NCBI RefSeq assembly: GCF_001642475.1
Contig: NW_019173944.1
Location: 372,001 to 436,000 of the forward strand
Direction of reading: 5' to 3'
Length of the DNA stretch: 64,000 nt
From: Fonsecaea monophora
Taxonomy: Eukaryota; Ascomycota; Eurotiomycetes; Chaetothyriales; Herpotrichiellaceae
Shown: positions 12,297 to 23,567 of the stretch, in pieces
How the letters are laid out: each line of letters starts with the position of its first letter
How positions within the stretch are numbered: position 1 is the stretch's first letter
Made by a program: the position numbers and the translations under genes
The notes under the pieces: generated by a model
What the model saw: only the letters and a program-made list of their open reading frames with translations
Told to the model about the DNA's origin: nothing
Databases searched by the model: none

Positions 12297-13110
12297 CAAG
12301 TTGGGGGTTGTGGCGTATCATTGCGAAAATATGTTATGGGCGCTACGATGCGTGTTTATTCGTTTGTTCTTCTGCCACCCTCCCGTTGTGGCGGTTGTTT
12401 CGTCTTTGGGTGCCTTTTTGGTTTCCTCTTTGGAAAGCAAGGTGCAAGTCAGGATGAGCGAGCGTAGATGTATCGCTAGATGGACAAGCGCTTCTGATTC
12501 TCTTCTTTGGAAGTAGAAACGAGGGACTCTCTCCGCGGGGAGGCAGGATTCTCTGAGTCAATGAATGTGTACCGTCATACAAACTACCTGACCTGCCTTG
12601 GTGGGGTACCAGGGTAGGGTACCTAAATATCCCTACTAAGGATGTATCTATGCTAGGCAGGCAGGCAGGCAGGTAGGTAGGTAGGTAGGTAGGTAAAAAG
12701 AACCATCTACCTGCCCAGCATGCGCTTAAGTCGCGCAAAGCGTTAAGAGAGACCTGAAAGGCAATGATATTTCTGAGCCTGATCCTGATCTTGACCCTGA
12801 CCCTGACGCCAAGTCCTTAATCCCTCTCTTCACGCAGGGGTCGATAGATATTTCGTGGATTCAGCCGATGTGGGAAAAGGAGCTGTGTGAGAAATACTCG
12901 GAATAGATGAATGGACGAACGAGTGAATGACTGGGAGAAGGGCATAAATGAGTCTGGTTGGATAGACTTATCTCCAACTTTTGCTTTGTTTCAGCTACAT
13001 CTAACAGAGAGAGAGAGAAAAACCAAAGGTGCGCTGAAAATGGAACTAGCATCGCATCGCATATCTTCCACCTTGGATGGTTACAACTCTTACACTTCTG
13101 AATAGATGGC
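12297..13110. other. Convergent intergenic region with tetranucleotide repeat
   Basis: Between the disordered-protein gene (+) and the Asi3-like gene (-). It carries an AGGC/AGGT microsatellite at 12655-12694 and a short CCTGAT/CCTGAC degenerate repeat near 12779-12806. No gene supported. Confidence 0.6.
12655..12694. repeat. Compound microsatellite (AGGC)4(AGGT)6
   Basis: Four AGGC units followed directly by six AGGT units, read from the sequence. The switch from C to T within the unit suggests one base change that then spread by slippage. Confidence 0.95.
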
Positions 13111-16100
13111 TCATGGCACGTAGAGCCTTACAAATCCCTGCACGGTCCGTCGACAGGTGACACAGTTGCCAAAATTATTCAAGGCCAGACTGACGCGGCA
13201 ATCCTCACAGACACAGAGACACCGACATGGCCACGCGATAATGGCTCGAGGGGCGTTCTGGCAGACGACACATGGCGGTCCGAATTGTCTGTCTTCCTCG
13301 GCGGTGCCTGGATCTGACTTTCCATTTTTCGACGTCGCCGGGGGCGGTGCATGTTTCTGTCGACGGCTGAGGATTAGTGATTCGAGGACCTCTGCTTCCT
13401 CCACAGAGGTAAGCGGCCGAGGACCCGAAGTTTGCGGTTCTTTGTACAATGAAACCGCGGGAACCTTGGGATCTGGTCTGCGTCCCGCAAGCAGGATTCG
13501 AGCCCGTTCAGCTTCGGTCTCGCGACGGTAGCGTGAACGAGTCATGACACCAGGAGAGTCGGAGGCCACAGTGGCAAGATGTGAGGCAAGAATCCGTGCC
13601 TCTTCCCGAGATTCCCTGTCTGGTGGATTCAAAAGTCTAGCCAGCGTCGCCGGATCCAGAGGTGAGTCTGTAAAGGCTGGTGTTGACTCTCTGCTTTGGA
13701 CGCCTGAGAATGACCATGACGGTCCTGTATGTGACTGAGTTGGAGTTCGCGCTCCTTCGGGTTCAGACTCCCAGGCATCTTCTTCGTCGGCGTCACTGTT
13801 GTAGACACTGGCTTCGGTAGACATCGAAATGACACTCGTGATATCGTCGTTGTCATCTGCATTCGATGGCTCATAGTCTCCGCTGTCGTCTTTTGTTCCA
13901 AACCAACCACCCGACTTCCACCACTCATACAGCTTTGTGTCTAGTAGTTCATCGACCCTCTCTTCGGGAAATTCCGTCATTAGCCGTCTCTTCACCTCGG
14001 GCTCAATATCAACTTCATCACTGCTCGCTATCGTGAGCTTGCCGTCTTTTGTTAGAATCCAAAAGTCGAGCGTGTCCTCGTTGTTCGGTCCGCTTGGCCT
14101 CGTGTTCATCTCTTTTAGAGACCGACCAACAATCCGTCGAAGCCAGCGAGGTCTTGCCGTGATGCCGATCGAGTCCAGTAAGACACCCATCCCAAAGCCA
14201 ATATACCCAGCTGTAAGAAACATGATCCCACGGAGATATATCATAATCAGATAAAAACGGGTGGTTCTCTGTACCGCGCCGACGCCGCCAGCGCGAGGAG
14301 TAGGGTAGACAAACGAATCCTTTGCTTCGTTGTCCTTTTTGTCGAATTTCCTTTCCTTGGAGTAGCCCGACTCCCAGACGCCGCCCTTGTCGGCGGCTCC
14401 AGGGCTTGACGGAGGCAGGCCGTATTCTTCCAAAATTTGGAACTGTGGACTGTTTGGGAAGGCATTTTGAAAAGCTCCCATCTCACGCATAGCGGAGTCA
14501 AACTCATCTAGCCTGTCCTCTTCCAACCATGTGAATTGGCGGACTTCGACTGCTCTGCCCTCATTTAGGAAAACTGCTTCTGATGCCGCTGTAAGCGCAG
14601 CAAATCCGGTGCGGAGGAGGGAGGTATAAAAGTCCTCATGCCATCGAATATCAATCCCTCGAGTCTGAACTGCGACCTGTAAGTTGTCGTGTGCTATCAT
14701 AAAACGTTCTTTGAGGGTGGTTGGCCGTGGAATCTGTGGATTAGTGCCCAGGGAAATTGCCGTCAAGGTGAGGGCAACCAAATATATGAGCAGACAGACC
14801 GCAATACCAGCTAGGATGACCATATGAGGAAGAAATCCTATGATCGCCACAGTTGGAAAGTGTAGAAGGCTGCTGACAGGACGGTTGTCTCCATTGTCGC
14901 CGCTCCGAACCATGACACTAGTTGTGCAGAATCCCCAGACAAATGCCGCCATGAAAGCCATTGCCCATATTCCGGTATTGACGAGCCTCCATTGGCGTTG
15001 TTTACCAAGAACAGCAATGACGTGAGACGAAAGCGAGTTGCAACACGAGAGCAATGTGATCAAGAGGACTTCTACCGGGACATTGACACGATCAAGCAGA
15101 TGCGGACCCGTCAGGGCAGACGTAGCATCCGCAAGAGCTAATATTGTACCTGATGCGGGAATCGTAGGCTGTGAATCGAGACTAGGAGACGTGGTATTTC
15201 CTTTGCTGGCCGCAGATCTCGTTGACCCGTAATAGCCTAGACCCAGTGTGTGGGCGATCATCGTCTCAGCCTCGGCGAATGCTAGGGAATGCTCGAACAC
15301 GGACATCCCGACCTCTGCCATAGTGGGTATCTGTTGTAGAGAGCATGATAAGTTTTCAACAACATGGGACAAGCTCAAACGGAGGAAGGATGGCCAAAGA
15401 AGCGAGAAGGAGCCAAAAGGTGCGCGAACGTCGGGACTCGGCCGGCTCATTCCCACTGCGGCACAAGCTTGAGCATCTGTTGACTGGAATAGTAGTGTAG
15501 ATGTGAGGGTATGCAGCGGGCCACCGTCTGTTGACCAATCCAAGAGGCTGTATTTGTTGTTATCGCCGTGCCGATATAGCGAGTAGTCTGGTGAGGTTTG
15601 ACATCGAATGGCCTGCAGAAGATGATGGATTTGGGTGATTAATAGCAGAATAGGTACAATCCGTAGAGCAAGCCTCCTCGTCCAAGTGAGTTGTATTCGT
15701 TGCCTTGATGCCCCGTAAACGCTGACACGGTTAAGAATCAGGGCCTGCGCAAGTCAGCAGACGTCTTTGTTGTCTCCGACACACTCGCTCTTACCACCGC
15801 GAAACATATAAAGGCCCATCTTGAACTGAGGTAGTGCAACATGCCCCAGTAAGACTTGAAGCCCGTTGCTTGGAACACCTCGGCAAAGAAGGTCGACCAA
15901 CTCTCTGCGGCCGCATCTCCCACGGCCTGAGCCAAACCCGGTTGGACTGCTGCGTCTGCCATGGCTTGGGCGCCAGCAGCGCCAGCAGCGGTCGCTGTCC
16001 CAGCTCTTGCCAGACTACTGATACCGAGTCCTTCCAAAATAAACCGGTTCCATACGTGGAGGAGGGCTCGATCGATCTGAGAGGCAACGCGGAGAGGGAA

Positions 16101-16265
16101 GCGGAACAACGGGTTTTTGGCGAGGGGGAGAGACAAGGAGGATGTCACATCTGCTGCCACCGTTCTGAGGTTGGTCAAATTTAGGAGTGCAGGTGAAGCC
16201 GAAGTGATGGGCCCCTGGGTGACTGCAGAGACTGCCTGTGCTGCTGTTGATTCGACCGAGACCAT
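13111..16265 (-). CDS. Asi1/Asi3-like RING ubiquitin ligase
   Basis: Two exons, 15795-16265 and 13111-15744, give 1034 residues. The organisation matches fungal Asi1/Asi3-type E3 ligases of the inner nuclear membrane: an N-terminal membrane half and a C-terminal RING. Several hydrophobic segments are visible (WAFICFAVALIL across the splice, LRIVPILLLITQ, VEVLLITLLSC, WAMAFMAAFVWGFC, MVILAGIAVCLLIYLVALTL). The middle is soluble and acidic, with a long Ser/Asp/Glu region. The last ~50 residues hold the RING: CVVCQNAPRAIIAWPC, then RCLCVCEDC and CVTCRR. By family analogy it marks misfolded or mislocalised nuclear-envelope proteins for degradation. The splice joins in phase 0 and restores a transmembrane helix. 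Confidence 0.85.
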
Positions 16266-17023
16266 GGTGTCGATAGGACTCCCCGCTCATGCGCGAGGGA
16301 GGTGATAGTTTCAAGTCATCGGAAGGTGGAGCAAATCAGCCCGTTACAGTCGCGACAACGGTGTCCAGGTGTAAAGCAAAGCAAAAGAATGTCTGGAACC
16401 CACGACCGAAGTGTATTTGTAACGGGTAACTTTGTGTCGAAGTAGTCGGTTCAACGCACGGCCGAAAACCGGTTGACCAAGCGCGCCAGGTTTAGATCTC
16501 GGCTGCTAAGGATGCATGGCGTCAACCGCAGCCTCGCAAACTGTTGGGGGTTGCGGGGGTGGCCGCGCCTCGCAATAAATCTCAGCCTGATGTCACTCCT
16601 ACATACGTATATTCAGCTTTCCTTCAGGCATACTTAACACTGTAGGGTATATAGATTGAAATTGAACATATTCTCTCGCAATCGACCATAGGATCAGGAG
16701 ATCAGGGCTTCCCGTTCGCTCAGCCGTACTTAAGCCTGATACCGGCTAGTTAGTACCACAGTGGGTGACCAGGTGGGAATCCTAGCTGTTGATTGTTTTT
16801 GCTTCAACAATAAAATATTCTCTTTCCTTCTTTTCTGTCACCTCCTTTAGAGATGGTGTAGTAGTTGGAGTGAAGTCGACACGGTACTTTTTTCGTGGGT
16901 GACAGCAAAAGATGCCCGTGTACTTCACCCTAGCCAGCCTCAGCTAATACAACCTACTTTCTCAACATCTCTATTTCCTTCTTGCACCTCATCTCATTTT
17001 GTCCCGAGACATTCACAGTTCAG
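16266..17023. other. Divergent promoter region
   Basis: Shared 5' region of the Asi3-like gene (-) and the C2H2 regulator (+). It contains a CT-rich leader before 17024. No further gene supported. Confidence 0.5.
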
Positions 17024-19186
17024 ATGCCTCGAGGAAGGCCACGAAATGTGGTGCCACCTTGCCCTTACTGTGGAAAGCAATTCCAGCGCCGCGAGCATTT
17101 TCTGCGGCATGAGCGCACACGTAGGACGACTGTTGCCAGAGAATACAAGAACAATACTGACAGTGGGTAGATACGCGTGAGAGGCCCTTCGCCTGCCAAT
17201 GCGGCCAGACCTTTACCAGACAGTGAGCCGGTGTTTGAGCTCCTATGCAAGCCATGCGCTTAACCTATTTTCAGAGATCTACTCTCCCGACATTTCAGAC
17301 TATCACATGTCCAAATCCTAGATGTAGTGCCAGTCGAGGAGAGCAAGGAAGACCTTCCCGAACTGAGCGACTTCGATGGCAATCGGACGACCGACGACCC
17401 TGACCTCCTTTTTGATCCCCAGCTCTTCATGCAAGATATGCTTCCGCCCACCCTATTCGACAGTGACACGAATGTACCTTTCACCTTCATTTCGGCACGG
17501 AGTCAACCTCCCGGTCCAACCGACTTTCCTCATTTCAGCTCCCATCTGCCAGACTTGGACGGCGCGGAACGCCAACAGAGCACTGATGAGGATCATGGTG
17601 GAGCTTTCACAGATCATACGCGTATCCTGCCCTGGTCTTTCTCCGAGTCGGCCTACGAAGGATTCTGTCTCGAAGTCGAGTCCTACTCGGCAGTTCTTCC
17701 TCACGACTGGCGATTACCATCACGAAATTCCTTGAGCCGCAATCTGGAATCGTACTTCCGCTGTGCCCAAGAAAGTCTCCCTTTCCTTCATTCGGCAACT
17801 TTCTCTGTCGCAAAGTCTGACATCGAGTTACTGCTAGCTGCAGCCGCCATGGGGGCCCTCAATCGGTTTGAAACGTCTTGCTCCTCTAGCTTGTACCATA
17901 TGTCGAAAGCGATCCTATTAGAGAATCTCGGCCGGCATGAATTGGAGTCATCCAGTGACATTCTGTCATCGCAGAATCAGCCAGCTCCGCAGCGGAGAAA
18001 CGGACTAGGGAAAATCCAAACGCTTATCCTCCTTGTCGCCTACGCGTCATGGGCGCAAAAGGACATGTTGCCGGACGCAATTTTCCTGGGACAACGATTA
18101 AGCACGCTGGTGATACAATTTGGAATCACAGATACCTTGGAATCAACACACGTGGATCGTTCATTGATGAGCGTCGCTGCAAAGGAACAGGCCTGGTGTA
18201 AGTGGGTGGCTGCGGAGGAACGGAGGAGGACCTTGCTCTCTGCTTACGTCCTTCACAACCTGCAGCATTTCGCCTACGACGTCCCTCTAGAGCTAAAATC
18301 CGGCGACATATGTCTTGCCCTGCCCAGCTGTGAGGAGTCGTGGAAAGCCAGCAGCCCATCGCAGTGGCTCCGGAGCAATTTCCACGGCCGACGTGGGCTC
18401 CAAGCAACACTTATGTCGCTTCTCCATGGCCGCGTATACCCCGTGTCTTCGTTCGCCAACTATGTACTCATTCACTCCCTGCTTCAGGAATTCACGCTTC
18501 TCAACGCTGACGGGGTCAGGCGTCCTCTTGGCCCAGGGACGGCGAACACGCTTGAGACCGCCTTACGGACGTGGCAGTTGTCCTGGGAGCGCACCTACGA
18601 GTCCACGCTCGATCCTCTGTCGGAGAAAGGGCCCTTGGGTCTGAACGCAACGGCCCTGCTTCGGTGGGCCTATATTCGACTAAGCTCTAACATGGCGCCG
18701 TGCCGAATCCTCTGGTCCCGAGAAGTCAACGACCTTGTGCTTGAAAGGAGTTGTCTGGACAGGTCATCTCGCCTGGATCGAGCCATTCTTCATGCAGCAC
18801 ACGCTTTGAGTATACCGGTTCGATTGGGCCTCGAGTTGATATCCCACATCCGATTACCATTCCGGAGCATCGAGTACTCGCTGAGCAGCCTCGAATGTGC
18901 CCTGTTGCTGAGGGATTGGCTTGCCATGATCGCGACGATCACTAAATCCGGCGGCCCGGACGCACTACGCAAAACGGAGCGTAAGCTGTTGGACATCATT
19001 AGCGGAATCATCAAGGAGACGTCTCTGGCAGAGACGCTGGATGTTCCGGAAGACGAATCATCGCGCTATCAGCGCATGGCAACAACGACGCTGAGGCTCT
19101 GGGCTCAAGTTTTTCAAGGAGTCCATGTTCTTGAGATTGACACGGTCATTGGCTCTGGCCTCCGACTTCTCGTACAAACTCCTTAG
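17024..19186 (+). CDS. C2H2 zinc-finger regulator with fungal_trans domain
   Basis: Three exons, 17024-17120, 17171-17222 and 17275-19186, give 686 residues. The first two exons are short and together encode two C2H2 fingers. Finger 1 is CPYCGKQFQRREHFLRHERTH (Cys13, Cys16, His29, His33). Finger 2 is CQCGQTFTRQ...RHFRLSH (Cys41, Cys43, His56, His61), with the single-residue Cys spacing often seen in fungal second fingers. An acidic linker follows, then a ~450-residue helical region with the features of the fungal-specific transcription factor domain. The finger exons are invisible to single-frame reading, and the introns are 50 and 52 nt. The 3' end overlaps the convergent reductase by four bases. 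Target genes are unknown. Confidence 0.88.
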
Positions 19187-20275
19187 TTCAGGGTTATGCA
19201 CACTTTGCCAGTATGCTGACCAGAGGCAACATATTGTAACGCCGTAACGATGTCGTCCCGATTGAATGCGAACGTCCTGCCCACTGGCACGGTCAGATTC
19301 CGTTTACCAATGAACTGCACGGCTTCCTCGAGTTGCTGTTTAGACCCGGCCAGAATGCCATGGAGTACGACCCCCTTGGAAATGGCCAATAATGTCACAT
19401 CGGGCACCTGGTCTTGTGGCATGCTGGCGAGAAAGCCGACCAAGGATATGATGCCGCCCATTGCCACGCACTCAATGCTCTGTCGGATTGTGCCAATCCC
19501 GCCATTCTCAATGACATGGTCTGCTCCCTCGCCATCGGTGATGCGCCGCACTTCCGCCGCCCAGTCTGGATGAGTCTTGTAGTTGATCGTGTGGTCGGCG
19601 CCGTATGTATCTTTGACTTTTGCGAGCTTCTCATCACTGGAAGATGTGATGATTGTGGTTGCTCCCGCTGCTTTCGCAAAGACTAGAGCGGTTAAAGCCA
19701 CTCCTCCAGTTCCTGCAATCTGTAAGGTGCTGGCTTTCTCTAGGGGTTCAAGACCTCATACCTTGAATGAGGACTGTCTGACCTGGCTTCAAGGGCAAGC
19801 AGCCATAGAAGCAGTTCCAGATTGTTGCACCCGTCCCCACCGTGGCCGACCATTCAGTCAAGCTATGTGACGATTTGGGCAGCTTGATCACCTGATGTAC
19901 GGGCAGGACAATATATTCCCTCAGGACGCCGTCTACGGTGCCTCCAAGTGTGTTTTGATGGTCCTTTACTGGACCATACAAGGTTGAAGAACTGATTGCA
20001 GCGATGACAGCGTCGCCCACTGACATGTTGTGCACCTGCTTGCTGACCTGAAGAACCTCGCCCGCCATATCGGAGCACGGCACAACCTGATCCTTGACCA
20101 CGAGTGGGTATGTCCCATGGGCTATGGCAATGTCGCGGTAGTTGATGGAGACGCTGTGAATCTTGATGAGGACTTCATAGTCGCCGATGGTGGGGATTGG
20201 CTCTTTGAATGCTTGCAGCCTGTCAAAGCCTTTGCCGGACGTATACCGGAACACCGTCTGCTCTTGGGGAGACAT
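19183..20275 (-). CDS. Medium-chain dehydrogenase/quinone reductase
   Basis: Two exons, 19762-20275 and 19183-19712, give 347 residues. An AG seven bases before the acceptor I used (GCAG at 19713-19716) was rejected because only the later one continues VLIQGTGGVALTAL in phase. The protein has a GroES-like N-terminal half (SINYRDIAIAHGTYP, PCSDMAGEV) and a Rossmann half with the NAD(P)-binding GTGGVA motif and a GADHTINY strand. The zinc-binding Cys/His pattern of alcohol dehydrogenases is not apparent, so a quinone reductase or enoyl reductase-like role is more likely. It is convergent with the C2H2 regulator, and their stop codons interlock at 19183-19186. Confidence 0.9.
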
Positions 20276-21789
20276 AGTACGTCTGCTAGGATCAATGTTA
20301 CTGCAATGAACAAAGGTATATTGTCGAGCTCAGAAGGTTTGAGATCAAGCCTGAGGAGTCGTTTCCAAATACTGGAGGTTGAGCTGCCAGGTCCATTTAT
20401 ACCTATCATCTTCGCGTCGCTGCGTCCACCGCCCGCAGCATTATCCTGTATAGAGGAGTGTCCGATATTCAATTTGTCATCTCGACGTGTTCCATATGTC
20501 CACCTTGAGCTTCTGCCTTGTAATATTTGGGGTAGAAAATAGTGTTATATCGGAGTCAAGAGACAAGACACTTTATCCCCTGGTGCTGTGGTTGGTTGAA
20601 TTTCTGCCCCTGGGGAGCAGAGTTCCGACTCCACAATTTCTACCCCAAGAGAGTCGGTCTTGGGAGTGGTGTTTAAGGATATTTTTGCAACTGGTCCAGG
20701 TTGCAGGACTCTCGGAGGATGGAGGGTGATCTGCGCGGAAGTTCGACTTGTTCCTGGCCCAGTGAAATACTGACAGGTTTGGTTATGCCCCATCTCTTCG
20801 GTGGATGGCCACTGTAGCTTGAATAGGACCTCCTTATTCGACCCTTCAATATCACTATTTTTCACCCCTCTGAATCTTGACGAATCTCAGCATTGCCGAT
20901 TCCATTATAGGCTGTGGGTGATGTAATTCGTCTCTGAAGCTGGTACCTGCTGGCCAGCGTTTCAGTCGCATGTACATCAGCTTCTGTGACAGTTGCAAGC
21001 TGCAAATACCCAAGTTGACAGCGCTCAGGCCGCCGTCAACCGCCATCCATCTTAGGATATTCGTGGTTGACCGCCATTTCGTCTCTTGTGCAAGGAACTG
21101 TACAAACCCCAAAATATATCGTATGGGAGAGCCGCCGCGAAGAAGATGCTACAGTTGGCTCCGTTGACTGATGTAAAGCTTGTTTGGTTCAAGCAATGAC
21201 GAAGACAGTGACGACGCCATGATCGACGCTCCACAATCGGGTTGGGCTTCTCAGGTTGGTACAAGTGGCACCGCCTATGTCGCAGTCATTGGGTATGTCG
21301 CAGCATGTCTATTACCGACAACAGGGATGGGCGCCAATGGTATGTAGAGCTGTACTGGGTGTTCAAGGATGTGCAGGCCTTGGGCAGAGATTCCCGGGGT
21401 GCTGGAGTGAGGCTGTACAGGGTCAGTACGTGCCGCATCTTGAAACGCGGCAAACCAGCAGCGACCCGGAGTCATCTTTGATCTGTCGTACCTGAATCTC
21501 AACTGGCTCCTGGAACCTCGCATTCAAGGAAGATGTTCACCAAGCCAATGTAAAGGAATGCTGGGATGTCACAATCCACAATGATGGGCTTTCCCTGTTT
21601 GATTTCCTCCCTCGAATAGCAACGGCAATGCGTCATCCTCTTCTGAGAAACCATTGAACTGACTACAAATACTCCCAGCACATCTCTCACCTTCGGTTTC
21701 AGTTTCGAGTCTCTCAAAACCTCCCTCTCTCTCTCCTGCAGCATTCTCTATCCCTATTCGAAGCCACCTGCAAGACCACATAGCCCAAC
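20276..21789. other. Intergenic region, possible gene relics
   Basis: 1.5 kb between the reductase (-) and the protease (+). It holds several short open frames without recognisable domains, including a 42-residue frame at 21219-21347 (+) with one hydrophobic stretch. A decayed gene is possible but I cannot support one. The last ~150 bases are CT-rich and look like the protease promoter and leader. Confidence 0.4.
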
Positions 21790-23236
21790 ATGGCATCTCT
21801 CCTCCGCGTGCCCATCCGACGCAATCCTCACTACAAACGCAACGGACTCAAGTCCTATGTCTACCTTCTGAACAAGTACCGCATCACTCCCACCATCACA
21901 GGTCCTTACTCTGCTGTCAAAGGCAAGAAGCTGCTCGTAAAGCAGAACGCCGATGGCACCCAAGGCGAAGTGTAAGTTATCACATCTCCCATGGTACTCA
22001 CATACACTGACTAGTTTGGCAGCACGGCGACTGATCAACAGAATGATTCCCTGTACACCTGTCCTGTCAAGATTGGTACACCAGCTCAGACACTGAACTT
22101 GGTGAGTGTTTGGAGAACACCCCAGATTTTGTCGCTCACGACCTCTTAGGACTTCGACTCAGGATCTTCCGACCTCTGGTGCTGGTCCACGGAGCTGCCT
22201 CAGAGCACACTGTCTGCAGGCAAAGGCCATGCAATCTTTGACCCCTCCAAGTCATCCACATTCAAGACCTCTCAAGGCTCCACCTGGCAAATTCAATATG
22301 GTGATCAGTCATCCGCATCTGGCAGTGTTGGAACGGACAACGTTGAGATTGGTAATATCACTGTCGAGAACCAAGCCATTGAGCTCGCCACCAAGTTGTC
22401 GTCTCAGTTCACCCAGGATGCTACCTCCGACGGCCTGCTGGGCCTCGCTTTCGGCTCCATCAACACCGTGCAGCCTTCCCCAGTTCAAACGCCTGTTGAA
22501 AATATGATTGCTCAAGAAGATATCCCTCAGAATGCTGAGTTGTTTACCTGCTATCTGGGATCCATCAAGGACCAAAACGAAGACTCATTCTGTAACTATT
22601 GACTGCTGTTCTATATTGAAATTGGTTCTGACGTAACCTCAGACACTTTTGGCCAGATTGATCAATCGGTCATCCCGTCCGGATCTGACATCGGGTACAC
22701 CCCTATCGACAACTCTCAGGGCTTCTGGATGTTCGACTCGACTTCTGCTCAAGTCAATGGCAAGACTATTCAGCTCTCCGGAAATAAGGCAATTGCGGAC
22801 ACAGGCACCACCCTTCTTCTCACGTCCGATGAAGTTTGCGAGGCAGTCTATAGTGCCATTCCTGGTGCCAAACAGGACAGCAGTCAGCAAGGCTGGGTGT
22901 TCCCTGCAAACACTTCCGAAAGCGATCTCCCGACTGTCACGTTCATGGTGGGCGATACTCCCGTTACCATTGAGAAACAACACCTCGGTTTTGCTGGGGT
23001 CTCTGACGGCAACATGGTGTATGGTGGTATTCAATCGCGCGGCGACCAGAACTTTGACATCTTTGGGGATACCTTCTTGCAGAACGTCTATGCGTGAGTC
23101 AAGGTTTCTTACATCTTGATGAGTCAAGCTGACTGTGGATAGGGTTTTCGATGTCGGCAACACGAGATTCGGTGTGGTCCAACGTGCTGCCTCAGCATCT
23201 AAATCTGCGTCAAACCAACCCAAGGCGGAGTTGTGA
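21790..23236 (+). CDS. Pepsin-family aspartic protease without signal peptide
   Basis: Five exons, 21790-21971, 22023-22101, 22150-22591, 22643-23093 and 23143-23236, give 415 residues. Both catalytic motifs of family A1 are present: DFDSGSSDLW (Asp90) and ADTGTTLLL (Asp287). The N-terminal ~60 residues resemble an aspergillopepsin propeptide (HYKRNGLKSYVYLLNKYRIT) with the sequence basic and hydrophilic from residue 1. No hydrophobic signal peptide is seen at the ATG used. The first active site has Ser in place of the usual Thr (DSGSS), a variant found in retropepsins and some fungal members. Either a signal-peptide exon lies upstream, or the enzyme is not secreted by the classical route. 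All four introns are 48-51 nt. Confidence 0.9.
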
Positions 23237-23567
23237 GAAGTTCTTCTCGTCTCTTAGTAAGAGGACTGTTTCGAGCAGGGAAAGTATTCATTGATGATAA
23301 AGTTTGAAGCACACAGACCAGGTGGTGTTCTACGATCCATTTTTAGTGCCGTACGAGCAAACACGAAGGGGCAGAGTAGGGGTTTCACACTGGTAGACCT
23401 AAATAATACTACGCAATACAGTGTTTCCACTTGTTTTACTGGGCCTGAGACTCTTAAACACGCTACCAGAGCAATGAAACACTCTTTCAAAGACGTTCCC
23501 TCCCTTGCCTGAGCCAGCATATGAGAGTAGAATTTTCTCAAACCACGTCTCCTATAGTTGTATCTGG
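23237..23567. other. Convergent intergenic region
   Basis: Between the stop codons of the protease (+) and the amidohydrolase (-). Nothing recognised beyond likely 3' untranslated sequence. Confidence 0.6.

Noticed and set aside
12655..12694. Tetranucleotide array considered as a CRISPR-like or telomeric array
   Set aside because: It is a plain compound microsatellite without spacers and is not a fungal telomere repeat.
20855..21264. Overlapping minus-strand frames that could be a decayed gene
   Set aside because: They need a frame change between them and match no family I recognise. Recorded only as intergenic.
21219..21347. Short plus-strand frame with a hydrophobic segment (AYVAVIGYVAACLLP)
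   Set aside because: Only 42 residues and no convincing splice continuation or family. Possibly a relic of a membrane protein.
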